The position numbers and the translations under genes were made by a program. The notes under the pieces are model-generated. The model worked only from the letters and a program-made list of their open reading frames with translations, was not told the origin of the DNA and did no database searches. Positions 14,250-21,726 of a stretch of 21,771 nt of DNA are shown piece by piece; position 1 is the stretch's first letter; each line of letters starts with the position of its first letter. Origin of the DNA: a virus. The stretch is from IMG/VR virus record IMGVR_UViG_3300022220_000027, positions 1-21,771 of that record, one strand, 5' to 3'.

Positions 14250-15084
14250 AATTCATGCTCCTCAATTCGGTCCCGTTGCTTGTAGGCATCGCGTGCCAGA
14301 TGTTATCCCACGCTGCCCCACTTTCCACCTCGTTCTCCGTGAACTGAGACCACGCAAGGTCTGTGCACCAAGCGGCTCGGTCTGGGTACTCAACCGGGAA
14401 GGCCACGTCATGAGTCGACACCGGCCACGCCATAGCACCCTCGTCCAGGGTAACAGTCGGCACACCGTAAAGAACAGCCTCAACGGCTGCCGTGGAATTG
14501 TGTGTCACAGCCATGCCCGCTCCAGACAAATCGCTCACCAGGGAATGTACACCGGCACGTTCGGCCTTGCCGGGGCAGAACGAACCCCGTGCCAAGGGAT
14601 GAGGCCGAAACATCACCCGATGACCAAGGGCCACCAACTCCTCAACCAGCGCCTCAAGCCACAGGTTGTACGGGAGACGCAAGCCAGCTAGGGCGGCGTC
14701 CCCTACACACTGCCCCAGTACCAGCGTATAGCCCCCAGATACGCGCCAGGGCTTCACACAATGGCCCCAGTGACGTTCCCACCGTTCGCCCCTGTCCTGA
14801 GCCCTCGGATACGTTCCGTGGCGTCCCAGGCCATTCCAGCCACACGAGGCCCATTCCAGCCGGTTAGGTAGGTGCCCGGCCTCCATGACCAGGACCGGTA
14901 GCCCGGCACGGCGTAGTTCAGCCCCAGCACGCCACCCCCAGCACACGGCAAAGTCACCCCCAGAGCCGGGCGCGCTTGTACGTAGTTCTACGTCTATGCC
15001 GTGCCGCTCGAGCCCGGCGGCCATCGCACCACACCAACGCTTGTGATGAGCCATACCCGGCGACATGACCACAGCGGCTCGCAT
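14242..15084 (-). CDS. GT-B-like glycosyltransferase, capsule-synthesis/glycerophosphotransferase-like (280 aa)
   Basis: The ATG at 15084 overlaps the methyltransferase stop (TGATG); a GTG one codon upstream is an alternative. The N-terminal half is a Rossmann-like domain (RAAVVMSPGMAHHKRWCGAM, FAVCWGW, LPVLVMEAGHLP). The C-terminal half has the signature VMFRPHPLA, then GAGMAVTHNSTAAVEAVLYG followed by VPTVTLDEG, seen in capsular polysaccharide and glycerophosphate-type transferases, where the His and the NST loop bind the nucleotide-sugar phosphates. It probably transfers a sugar or sugar-phosphate, with an unknown acceptor. With the neighbouring methyltransferase it may modify a virion surface protein or a host glycan. 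Family assignment is fair; the substrate is unknown. Confidence 0.78.
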   Translation of the reverse strand: MRAAVVMSPGMAHHKRWCGAMAAGLERHGIDVELRTSAPGSGGDFAVCWGWRAGAELRRAGLPVLVMEAGHLPNRLEWASCGWNGLGRHGTYPRAQDRGERWERHWGHCVKPWRVSGGYTLVLGQCVGDAALAGLRLPYNLWLEALVEELVALGHRVMFRPHPLARGSFCPGKAERAGVHSLVSDLSGAGMAVTHNSTAAVEAVLYGVPTVTLDEGAMAWPVSTHDVAFPVEYPDRAAWCTDLAWSQFTENEVESGAAWDNIWHAMPTSNGTELRSMNYG

Positions 15085-15656
15085 CACACATCCACCCGCC
15101 AGCCCTCGGACACATACTGACGCTGCTCACTGAGCCACGTAATCAAGGCCCCATCAAACCACCGGCGGAACATCCGGTCCCATTCGTCATACGCCCGAAT
15201 GTTGATATGGAGGTCTTCGCCAGACGGCAGACGCGAGGGACGATTGTTCGCTGTCAGCACAACATGGCGCCGCGCGACGCGGTGTAACTCACGGCACACA
15301 AGCTCATCATCTCCCGGTGGCAAATGTTCGATGACGTCAAACAGGCTAACGACGTCGAACGCATCATCCGGGAACGGCAAGTCATGGCCTTGGGCTTCGA
15401 CCACGGTGCTGCCGTCAATGAGGTCCGCCACCACCTCCGTACCCTTGTAACTTGTGAAGCCAAGCTCGCGAGCATGTATCAGCATCTCACCCCGGCCGCA
15501 CCCGACATCGAGATAGGTGCCCCGGCATGGAAGGTCGCGAAGGTCCTTGATGGCATCCACCATGCGACGGTCGCCCATTCTGTAGTTAGGCAGCTTGTAC
15601 GCTACGTCGTACTTGGCCTGCTCGGCAGCTCGCACCGTGTCCATGATGGTTGTCAC
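15084..15656 (-). CDS. Class I SAM-dependent methyltransferase (190 aa)
   Basis: I set the start at GTG 15656: GAGGG lies 6 bases upstream and the codon overlaps the previous TGA (GTGA). The longer frame to 15689 lacks such a site. Motif I is YLDVGCGRGEML, with the acidic residue of motif II in YKGTEVVADLI, and FDVVSLFDVIEHLPPGDDEL is the typical post-motif of small-molecule or sugar methyltransferases of the Methyltransf_11 type. There is no DNA-recognition domain and no NPPY or cytosine-methylase PC motif, so DNA modification is unlikely. Within this cassette it may methylate a glycan made or attached by its neighbours. Confidence 0.88.
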   Translation of the reverse strand: MTTIMDTVRAAEQAKYDVAYKLPNYRMGDRRMVDAIKDLRDLPCRGTYLDVGCGRGEMLIHARELGFTSYKGTEVVADLIDGSTVVEAQGHDLPFPDDAFDVVSLFDVIEHLPPGDDELVCRELHRVARRHVVLTANNRPSRLPSGEDLHINIRAYDEWDRMFRRWFDGALITWLSEQRQYVSEGWRVDV

Positions 15657-16060
15657 AAGATGCCCTCTAGTTGGTGCTTGGGGAAACAATGAAGCGCGCT
15701 GGTAGGCGTGCAGTTGATTACCTCCACGTCGGCGTCCGCGAGGTCTTCGACAGCACCCGCGAACGCCGCCACCCAGTTGTCGAAGTTACGTTGCTGCGGA
15801 TTGTTCAGCCCCTTGGGATGGTCACCGTGCCAATGGACGCGCCCCTCGGGCGAGGCCCCCATATCACAGCCCAACAACACAACACGGGAAGCACCCATCA
15901 GCATGACAAGGTTCAAAGCCTGAAACGTACTGTTGCAGCCCTGGTGTATGTACATCGGGTCAAAGGACAACCCCGGCCGGTCCCGGCTCTCGATGTGTTG
16001 CACACCGTTGCCGACATCATCCTGTGACACCTTGAGACCGGCAAACGTGGGACGTTCCAC
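15653..16060 (-). CDS. Rossmann-type protein, DUF115/MptE-like or sialyltransferase-like, lacking a proper start (135 aa from first GTG)
   Basis: The first canonical start in this frame is GTG 16060, but it cuts the domain: the nucleotide-binding loop lies upstream (see 16061-16336). The visible part has HQGCNSTFQALNLVMLMGAS, VVLLGCDMGASPEG and VHWHGDHPKGLNN, then a C-terminal DVEVINCTPTSALHCFPK. This is the pattern of phage proteins related to DUF115/MptE-like and Cst-type glycosyltransferase folds (G-PSL loop, LLG-D strand, N-SAL-CFP end). These are predicted nucleotide-sugar or nucleotide-diphosphate enzymes. The stop overlaps the methyltransferase GTG. As written the gene would be inactive unless reached by frameshifting from the preceding gene or the window has a one-base error. 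Confidence 0.72.
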   Translation of the reverse strand: MERPTFAGLKVSQDDVGNGVQHIESRDRPGLSFDPMYIHQGCNSTFQALNLVMLMGASRVVLLGCDMGASPEGRVHWHGDHPKGLNNPQQRNFDNWVAAFAGAVEDLADADVEVINCTPTSALHCFPKHQLEGIL

Positions 16061-16336
16061 TTCCCACCACGTGGCGTCGCAGCCATACAGAAGGTCAGCC
16101 CACGGGGCGAGCCGGTAGGTGGTGTTAATTACGGCCGTTCGCGCTTTGCCTTTGACGTACTCGACCTGCTCGCCGGTGAGCGACGGCCCGCTAGCGATGA
16201 TTGCGACGGTTTCCCCTGGCCAGATTCTCGGGACTGGAGGCCAGGGGCTGGCGAAGGGTCGACCTGGATTACCTTCTTCTCGATACGCGGGCCGACCTTG
16301 ATAGCCAACTCGTTCAGCAGAAGGTCCTGTGCCAGG
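16061..16336 (-). other. In-frame coding extension of the Rossmann-type gene without a start codon (overlap with preceding gene)
   Basis: After a TGA at 16337-16339 the frame of the downstream gene is open but contains no ATG, GTG or TTG before 16060. It encodes PFASPWPPVPRIWPGETVA, then IIASGPSLTGEQVEYVKGK and AVINTTYRLAPWADLLYGCD. This is a convincing N-terminus for the domain, with the Gly-Pro-Ser-Leu nucleotide loop at about 16178-16200. In the same DNA the preceding gene's frame reads low-complexity Ser/Arg-rich sequence. The coding signal therefore changes frame (-1 direction) near 16255-16285. A programmed frameshift, a natural indel or a sequence error would each explain it. Confidence 0.8.
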
Positions 16337-16431
16337 TCATCGCTCATATCTTCCGGAATCCGGTAGACGCCGGGGTACCAAATACGCCGCACGTCGCGGA
16401 ACACAGAAAGCAATTCAATTCGATGCTTCAT
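16129..16431 (-). CDS. Small post-capsid protein; C-terminal third probably out of frame (100 aa as read)
   Basis: The first 55 or so residues (MKHRIELLSVFRDVRRIWYP, then GVYRIPEDMSDDLAQDLL and AIKVGPRIEKKVIQV) read as a genuine small protein. It resembles those that commonly follow the major capsid gene, with the pattern PGVY.IP.DMS..LA. After about residue 57 the sequence becomes PSPAPGLQSRESGQGKPSQ and a Ser/Arg-rich tail, which is the shifted shadow of the downstream enzyme's N-terminus. The true protein may end near 16260 or be fused to the downstream domain. The start codon is separated from the only good Shine-Dalgarno sequence by a strong hairpin (16437-16466). Role unknown; a capsid-associated function is possible. 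Confidence 0.68.
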   Translation of the reverse strand: MKHRIELLSVFRDVRRIWYPGVYRIPEDMSDDLAQDLLLNELAIKVGPRIEKKVIQVDPSPAPGLQSRESGQGKPSQSSLAGRRSPASRSSTSKAKRERP

Positions 16432-16436
16432 GCCGT

Positions 16437-16473
16437 ACCGGGGCCAGCCCGTGAGCCGGCCCCGGTTCCTCCC
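16437..16473 (-). promoter_or_regulatory. Hairpin splitting a Shine-Dalgarno sequence from its start codon
   Basis: Reading the minus strand after the capsid stop: AAGGGAGGAA (GGGAGG at 16473-16468), then a perfect 9-bp inverted repeat ACCGGGGCC/GGCCCCGGT (16466-16458 and 16445-16437). Its inner GGC/GCT bases add three more pairs, one of them G-U, around the loop TCACGG. Then come ACGGC and ATG at 16431. Unfolded, the Shine-Dalgarno sequence is about 36 bases from the ATG. Folded, the effective gap is about 6 bases. Phage T4 gene 25 is the precedent I recall for such a split site. It may also protect the capsid mRNA 3' end. No T-tract follows, so it is not a normal terminator. Confidence 0.7.
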
Positions 16474-16485
16474 TTCAGATTGTGA

Positions 16486-17784
16486 CTACGCGATGGTGGT
16501 CTTGATCCACTTGATGGCGTCGTTGTTCAACACGGTGCCACCCTCGCGGCGGCGAATGTAGAACCGAACAAAGCCGACGTTGGTGACGTTGTCGCGCGTG
16601 ATACGCAGGCCTACCCGGTCTGCGAGCACGTAGCCCTTGCGGAAGTCACCGAACGCGATCGGGAGGTTGTTGGTCCCGATGTCGTCCAGCTGTTCCCAGG
16701 TGCGATGGTCGTACCCGAGCAACCGGTCAGGCTCACCACCGGCAAGCCCAGGCTGCCACAGGTACTGGTTCTGCGTGTCCTTGAGCTTGCGTACCGCCGC
16801 CGTGGTGTTTGAGTTCATCACGAACGTGCCGTTTGCCCGGTACATGCTGTTCAGCTTGTAGACAAGCGAGATGAGCGAATCGGCCTGGACCTCGGCCACC
16901 ACCGGGGAGTCGTCCCCGAGGCTCGCAATGAACTCGTACACTGCGGCAGCACGTAGCGGAGAGTTGAAGTCCGCCACCTCCGTCGGTGCACTGTTGACCA
17001 TGCCGGTGGGCTTGGACGTCCCGTCGCCACTGATGACCGCGCTGCCTTCCTGAAGTGCAAACTCCTGCGCCACTTCCTCGGCAAGCCACTGTTCGACGTT
17101 GAAGAACACATCGTCCAGAGACCATTCCGACGCTTGCGGGTAAGCGTAGAGCTCGCCGAACGTCGGGGCTGCCTCGCGCAGCTGCGGTGTGTTCGTCTCC
17201 GACCGGGTACCGGCTTCACCGACCCACCCGGAACTGCCGCCGCGAATGTTCACCAGTTCCTTGTAGTCCGACGTCCCGACTGCGACCACCTTGACCAAGT
17301 CACGCACCGGGGAGAACTTTTTCTCGAGCCGCGCAATCTCGGTGCCAATCTGTTCCGGCACCGCGAAGCCACCGGCTGCACCGGTAGCAATCGACACGGC
17401 TTTCATCTCGATGGCCTTGCGGCTCAAGTCTTGAAGCCGCTGCTCATCGTTCGGGCTCTGTCCCTTGTTCCGAATCCAGTTCTCGAACGCGTCGTTGTAC
17501 TCGTCCTTGAGCTTGTCCTCAGCCGTCTTGCCTGGGCTCTTGCTTCTGGACTCCAGCTCCTCGATGCGATCGCGCTGGTATTCCATCTCCGTGCCGAGTT
17601 CCATCTTCAGTTCGGCGAACTTCTTCAGGTCGACCTCGATACGGCCAAGCTTCTCGTTAAGCTCGCCCGCCTTGACCGTGTCACCCTTCTCGATAGCCTC
17701 GATGCGGGCATCGTTGGTGTTCTTGAACTCCTCGAACGCCGTTGCCTGGGCGTCAATCGATTCTGCAATTTTCTGCCAACTCAT
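16486..17784 (-). CDS. Major capsid protein, HK97 fold (432 aa)
   Basis: The start is ATG 17784 with GAGGT 7-8 bases upstream; the longer frame to 17874 runs back into the protease gene. Residues 1-110 form a charged coiled-coil delta (scaffold) domain (IEVDLKKFAELKMEL, YQRDRIEELESRS) that the adjacent protease should remove. The mature shell starts near ALSIATGAAGGFAVPEQ-type sequence (SIATGAAGGFAVPEQ at about 131-145). It continues with classic HK97-family landmarks: VGEAGTRSETNTP, EVAQEFALQEGSAVISGDG followed by TSKPTG, GYDHRTWEQLDDI and NNLPIAFGDFRKGYVLADR, then RFYIRRREGG. It assembles the icosahedral head with the portal and protease encoded just upstream. Confidence 0.95.
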   Translation of the reverse strand: MSWQKIAESIDAQATAFEEFKNTNDARIEAIEKGDTVKAGELNEKLGRIEVDLKKFAELKMELGTEMEYQRDRIEELESRSKSPGKTAEDKLKDEYNDAFENWIRNKGQSPNDEQRLQDLSRKAIEMKAVSIATGAAGGFAVPEQIGTEIARLEKKFSPVRDLVKVVAVGTSDYKELVNIRGGSSGWVGEAGTRSETNTPQLREAAPTFGELYAYPQASEWSLDDVFFNVEQWLAEEVAQEFALQEGSAVISGDGTSKPTGMVNSAPTEVADFNSPLRAAAVYEFIASLGDDSPVVAEVQADSLISLVYKLNSMYRANGTFVMNSNTTAAVRKLKDTQNQYLWQPGLAGGEPDRLLGYDHRTWEQLDDIGTNNLPIAFGDFRKGYVLADRVGLRITRDNVTNVGFVRFYIRRREGGTVLNNDAIKWIKTTIA

Positions 17785-17815
17785 TTGAGTTACCTCGGTT
17801 CTGTGATGTGCTGTA

Positions 17816-18535
17816 TTAGAGACGGAAGATTCCGGACACCATGACGTCAACATGACGTGACAGTGCATCCGCAACCGCCTTCATTTGCTCCTCATCGACA
17901 GCACCGGCATCCCGCAGGGAGTTGGGCGTCCCGCTCAACTCGTGGTCGATATCGTCTTCAGCGTCGGCAACAGCCGACACAATCTGCATCGCTACTTTGC
18001 GACTGCATCCGGCGTCCCGCAAGATGCGTTCAAACTCGCGATGCGTGGGTATGTACTCTCCGTGCACGGAGAGCCGTGACTTAGCCGCTGTTACTTGTGC
18101 CAGCGGGTTCATTGCAAGGCTGACAATCGAGACCTCCCACAGGTCCAGGTCCTTCAACAGACGGTTGCCATCCTCATCGAAGTCGATGTCATTGGCCTTG
18201 TAGCCAATGCTCATGCCTCGGACGGCCTTGTGCTGAAGCAGCGTCCGCATCTCGTTGCCAAGTGGCGTATCCACAAGCTCACCCTTGACGAACAGGCCGT
18301 CATTTTCTTCGCGCATTTCTTTCCACACGCCGGGCACCTGTGCCGGGTTGTGCATCCAGAACATGGGCGGCAAGCTGCCGCTGGACTTGTGCTCGGCTAA
18401 TGACCGTTTGAACGCGCCAGGCACGACGATGTCGCCGCCAAGGTCCACGTTGCGGAACACGGAACCGAGGCCGGAGAACTCACGCGACGCCAAGTTCTTC
18501 ACGTCCAGAGATATGCTGATGTGGTTTGTCTGCAT
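17816..18535 (-). CDS. Prohead protease, HK97 gp4-like (239 aa)
   Basis: This serine protease of the herpesvirus-assemblin fold cleaves the capsid delta domain during head maturation. Visible features are FSGLGSVFRNVDLGGDIVVPG with AFKRSL, the catalytic His62 in MFWMHNP, Ser109 in VRGMSIGY and Glu134 in DLWEVSIV. The spacing matches the HK97 gp4 triad (about His65, Ser114, Glu138 from memory). The C-terminal 90 residues are helical and acidic, probably the assembly-targeting tail that is removed by self-cleavage. It sits between portal and capsid genes as usual, with a GAGAG ribosome binding site upstream. Confidence 0.94.
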   Translation of the reverse strand: MQTNHISISLDVKNLASREFSGLGSVFRNVDLGGDIVVPGAFKRSLAEHKSSGSLPPMFWMHNPAQVPGVWKEMREENDGLFVKGELVDTPLGNEMRTLLQHKAVRGMSIGYKANDIDFDEDGNRLLKDLDLWEVSIVSLAMNPLAQVTAAKSRLSVHGEYIPTHREFERILRDAGCSRKVAMQIVSAVADAEDDIDHELSGTPNSLRDAGAVDEEQMKAVADALSRHVDVMVSGIFRL

Positions 18536-18546
18536 CGTAGTGTCTC

Positions 18547-19797
18547 TCAGTTCTCGGAGCCGTCGGAGCCGTCATCGTCCGAGGTTAAACCTTGCCCCGA
18601 TGGGCCTTCCCGCCAGTACGTCTCGCCGCCGTCGTCGTCATCAATGGGGTTCATGTTCTCCGCCTCGCGCCATTCGTTCGGATTGATGACCCCAGCCTCA
18701 CGCTGAATCTTCAACCCTTCTTGCCGCGTCTTGAAGTCACCGCGCAAGGCACCGTCCAGGTTGAACCGTATCTTGATGCCCGCACGTCGGTCCTGTTCGG
18801 ACAGCAGGTCACGTTCCATAGCTGCCTCGAACATCCTAACGTAGGGAAGGACCACCCCCAGGACAAACTCTATACTCTGCTGCTCGACGTTGTTGAACGT
18901 GCCACGTTCCAGGTCACCGACCAAATGCGGCGGAACACCGAACGCGCCGGCAATCACCGTGCGCTGATACTTCCGTGTCTCAAGGAACTGTGCCTTGTCA
19001 TTCTCCACCGGGACGGAATCTTCAATCTTCATGCCCTTGGGAAGGACCAGAGAACGAAAGCGCCGGCTGCGTCCGAACTTCTCGTGGAAGTCCTCGGCAA
19101 ACTGGTTGCGCTCGGCGTCACTGCGAAAGCCCGCGAAGCCATCGGCGAAGGCGAACACAATGCCAGGCATCGCACCGTTGCCAAACAGGGAACCGCCGAA
19201 CCGTTCGGCAGCTATCTCTAACGCGATGGACTCACGGACGTCCGTTACCGGGGAATCCCCGGCGATGCCGTTGCGAGCCGGGCCACGCACGTGGTGTATC
19301 TCTTGCGGTGTCATATCCTGTGTAGCACCACCGGCTAGCTGCACACGATATAGCACGTTCAATTCATCGTCTTGTAACGGCTGCACGTGACCGGCGGGGA
19401 TGGATTCGAGACGCCGCACCGGCCCAGTACCACCCTGTGCCATGAACGCGTAATGGTTACCGTGACGCAGCAGCCAGGACACGGCGTCGAGCCAATACGT
19501 GACCCGGTTCTGCCAGCTGTTCGGATTGTTGAGCAGGGCTTCGACAGGATGGTTCGGCTGCTTTTCTTTAACCGTCCGGCCATCCGATGTACGCTGCCTG
19601 ATTACATGCACCGGAAGCGTCGCAATGCGTCTGGAGACCGCCGTCACTACAGCATGAACGGTTGGCGACTCCATGCAGTTCTCGGGAGTCACCGCGATGC
19701 CGGACGTAGTCTCGTGAAGCGCAGCCAGCCGATTGATTATTTGGTCAATCGTCAGCGTGCGCGCCTTGCGACTAATCTCCAGGCCAAAGAAATTCAC
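18547..19797 (-). CDS. Portal protein, HK97 family (416 aa)
   Basis: The dodecameric portal forms the DNA entry channel at one capsid vertex and docks the terminase and connector. The GTG start overlaps the terminase stop (GTGA). Family landmarks in order are AVTPENCMESPTVHAVVTAV and SRRIATLPVHV, PNSWQNRVTYWLDAVSWLLRHGNHYAF (split here for length) and RLESIPAGHVQPLQDD, MTPQEIHHVRGPARNGIAG, LVLPKGMKIEDS, and ERGTFNNVEQQSIEFVLGVV followed by LPYVRMFEAAME, which is diagnostic. The Asp/Glu-rich C-terminus (IDDDDGGE, DDDGSDGSEN) is usual. Length is normal. Confidence 0.95.
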   Translation of the reverse strand: MNFFGLEISRKARTLTIDQIINRLAALHETTSGIAVTPENCMESPTVHAVVTAVSRRIATLPVHVIRQRTSDGRTVKEKQPNHPVEALLNNPNSWQNRVTYWLDAVSWLLRHGNHYAFMAQGGTGPVRRLESIPAGHVQPLQDDELNVLYRVQLAGGATQDMTPQEIHHVRGPARNGIAGDSPVTDVRESIALEIAAERFGGSLFGNGAMPGIVFAFADGFAGFRSDAERNQFAEDFHEKFGRSRRFRSLVLPKGMKIEDSVPVENDKAQFLETRKYQRTVIAGAFGVPPHLVGDLERGTFNNVEQQSIEFVLGVVLPYVRMFEAAMERDLLSEQDRRAGIKIRFNLDGALRGDFKTRQEGLKIQREAGVINPNEWREAENMNPIDDDDGGETYWREGPSGQGLTSDDDGSDGSEN

Positions 19798-21314
19798 AGT
19801 GCTAATATCCTTTCTTCCACGTAGACCTCGGTCTGGTTCATATCGGCAGCTGCCAGGGACGCGGCCATTGCGAGCGAAACCATGCCGTCGATACGTCCGG
19901 TGGATTTCTTCTTGTCCAGCTTACGGTTGCCCGCCGCATCTCGGGTTATAACAGAATTCGCCGCACACATCGTCAGCACTGGGTGGGCACCGTGGCACAC
20001 GCGACGGTCAAGTAGCACCGTCTCAAGCTCACGCAGCGCCGGACTCATGCTCTGGAACCCTTGGCCGAACTCCTCGAAGTGGTCATCAATGAAGCCCTCG
20101 GACAGCCCGGACTTCATGAGCCACGGCTTGAGGTGCCGAATGTTCCACCGGTCGAAGGCCACCCGGCGAAGGTTCGTTACTTCAAATTGATGGGCGATGC
20201 TGGCAGCGACGAACTCGTACTGGATGGACCGCCCTGGCGTGGTCTCGATGTAGCCTTCCTCGACCCACTGGTCATACGGCACACGGTCACGTCGACCCCG
20301 TGCAGCCAGGCCTTCCTCGGGCAGCCAGAACGTCGGACGAACGTGTAAGTCGCCATCGATAACAGCGACCAACACAAACGCCGTCAAGTCACTGGCCTCG
20401 GACAAGTCCAACCCGGCATAGACCACAGCGGATGCCCAGTCCTCCGCCGGCTGCATGGCGTTCTCGCCCCAGATAGTTTGCGAGATGAACGGGTTACTAG
20501 CTTCGACGCGCTGGTTCAAAATGAGGTTTCTGTATTCGGCCTCCCTTGCCGGCATGCGCCGGGCATCGTCCGCCATCGATAGAACTTCCTCAGCGTTTTG
20601 AAAGTCCCCGAACGCCGGGTTTGCCTTGGCAATCGTGTCGGCCTCGAACGGGTCGTCATCCATTGGCGCCTCGTAGAGGCTGAGTACCACCCGGTCATCG
20701 TGTCCGGCTTTGGCGTCGTCAATGAGAATGGACAACAAGTCGTTGTCATTCGGCGCCTGCGTGGAGATGACGAGGGACAGCGGACGGTCCTGGGCGCCGG
20801 TGGCGGTCTCCAGTGCTTCGTATAACTCCGAGCGCGGACCACGCACCTGCCCGAGCTCATCGTGGACGATGAACACAGGCGACAGGCCATGCGCCGTGGA
20901 TGCCTCGGCGGACAGCGCCCGGTAGACCGTGCCCAGTTCATGACACACAAGCTGCTTAGCCGTGTCACGTACCGTGATGTGGTCGACCAACGAATCAGAC
21001 ATCCGCACGGACTTCGCCGCCAGGCTAAACAAGACGGCAGCTTGGTCACGGGACTTGGCTGTGCTGTACAGCTGACTGTTCGCTCGAGCCTCGGGACCAC
21101 ACAAGTGGAGCAGCAACAGGAACGCTGACAAGGCCGTCTTCGCGTTCTTGCGGCCAAAGGACAGTATTGCGCGACGTGTTCCTGCCGGGTTGTCGTAGAT
21201 GCGGCGGAGGTCTCGACGCTGCCACCCACGGAGCACCACACGCTTGCCGACGTCCGGCCCCTCCGGAATCCGGCAGTGCTCCTCTATCCACGCGATGTTC
21301 CGGTCAGCCCTCAA
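19794..21314 (-). CDS. terL: Terminase large subunit (506 aa)
   Basis: This is the ATPase-nuclease motor that packages and cuts the genome. The N-terminus (AWIEEHCRIPEGPDVGKRVV, then LRGWQRRDLRRIY) is typical of the Terminase_1/HK97-like group. The ATPase has a Walker A-type loop GRKNAKT at 54-60, Walker B VFIVHDE with Asp152/Glu153 and coupling motif STQ at 184-186. The RNase H-like nuclease has Asp303 in AGLDLSEASD, Asp388 in AFDRWN and Asp476 in RIDGMVS. The most likely start is TTG 21314, which overlaps the small subunit by 11 bases; no ATG or GTG fits the expected N-terminus. All key residues are intact. Confidence 0.96.
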   Translation of the reverse strand: MRADRNIAWIEEHCRIPEGPDVGKRVVLRGWQRRDLRRIYDNPAGTRRAILSFGRKNAKTALSAFLLLLHLCGPEARANSQLYSTAKSRDQAAVLFSLAAKSVRMSDSLVDHITVRDTAKQLVCHELGTVYRALSAEASTAHGLSPVFIVHDELGQVRGPRSELYEALETATGAQDRPLSLVISTQAPNDNDLLSILIDDAKAGHDDRVVLSLYEAPMDDDPFEADTIAKANPAFGDFQNAEEVLSMADDARRMPAREAEYRNLILNQRVEASNPFISQTIWGENAMQPAEDWASAVVYAGLDLSEASDLTAFVLVAVIDGDLHVRPTFWLPEEGLAARGRRDRVPYDQWVEEGYIETTPGRSIQYEFVAASIAHQFEVTNLRRVAFDRWNIRHLKPWLMKSGLSEGFIDDHFEEFGQGFQSMSPALRELETVLLDRRVCHGAHPVLTMCAANSVITRDAAGNRKLDKKKSTGRIDGMVSLAMAASLAAADMNQTEVYVEERILAL

Positions 21315-21726
21315 GTTCCCACGGCTTCCGTGTTTGGACTGGTTTCTTCTTCGACTTGTCGTAGGTTGTGGACTGAGATAGGCGCATCTTCACACTCAGC
21401 GTAGCCAAGGCCCTTGACTCACGTTCCTGCATCTTGAGCAGCTTGTCGTATTCGTGAATGTCAAACTCGTCCGATGTCTCGGCAGCCTGTATCAGACTCG
21501 CGACCCGGCGTGCCTGGACGATGTGCCGGCAGTAGGCTGCCAACAACGGGAGGGTCTCTACCTGGAACCAGTCGGCTGGCAACCGGTTGATGATAAGCAG
21601 CCATTCAGCTGCCTGCTCTTTCGTCAAATCAGCTGGCGGCTTGGCTCGTGGAGCACTTGCCATACCGCCGGCGTTGATGGCTGCTATCTCAAGCGACGCG
21701 GCTGACCGTCTTCCTCGCTTGTTCAT
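21304..21726 (-). CDS. terS: Terminase small subunit, P27-like (140 aa)
   Basis: The small subunit recognises phage DNA and loads the motor. The basic N-terminus MNKRGRRSAASLEIAA, the segment APRAKPPADLTKEQAAEWLL and the helix LPLLAAYCRHIVQARRVASL fit the P27-type terminase small subunit family. So do YDKLLKMQERESRALATLSVKMRLSQST (two pieces of one helical region) and the position directly before terL. The length is normal for the family. AGGA lies 8 bases before the ATG in an AT-rich leader, so this may be the first gene of the late transcript, although the window ends 45 bases upstream. Confidence 0.88.
   Translation of the reverse strand: MNKRGRRSAASLEIAAINAGGMASAPRAKPPADLTKEQAAEWLLIINRLPADWFQVETLPLLAAYCRHIVQARRVASLIQAAETSDEFDIHEYDKLLKMQERESRALATLSVKMRLSQSTTYDKSKKKPVQTRKPWELEG

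Noticed and set aside
15084-15656. Methyltransferase as a DNA methylase explaining the GATC pattern
   Set aside because: It has the small-molecule/sugar methyltransferase pattern and lacks DPPY/NPPY or PC motifs and a target-recognition domain. A Dam-like enzyme would show DPPY.
16437-16466. Hairpin as a rho-independent terminator for the capsid transcript
   Set aside because: The stem is followed by ACGGCATG rather than a T-tract, and the same operon continues directly downstream.
17785-17874. Upstream extension of the capsid frame
   Set aside because: The extension overlaps the protease gene and has no ribosome binding site, while ATG 17784 has a well placed GAGGT and gives a normal delta-domain N-terminus.
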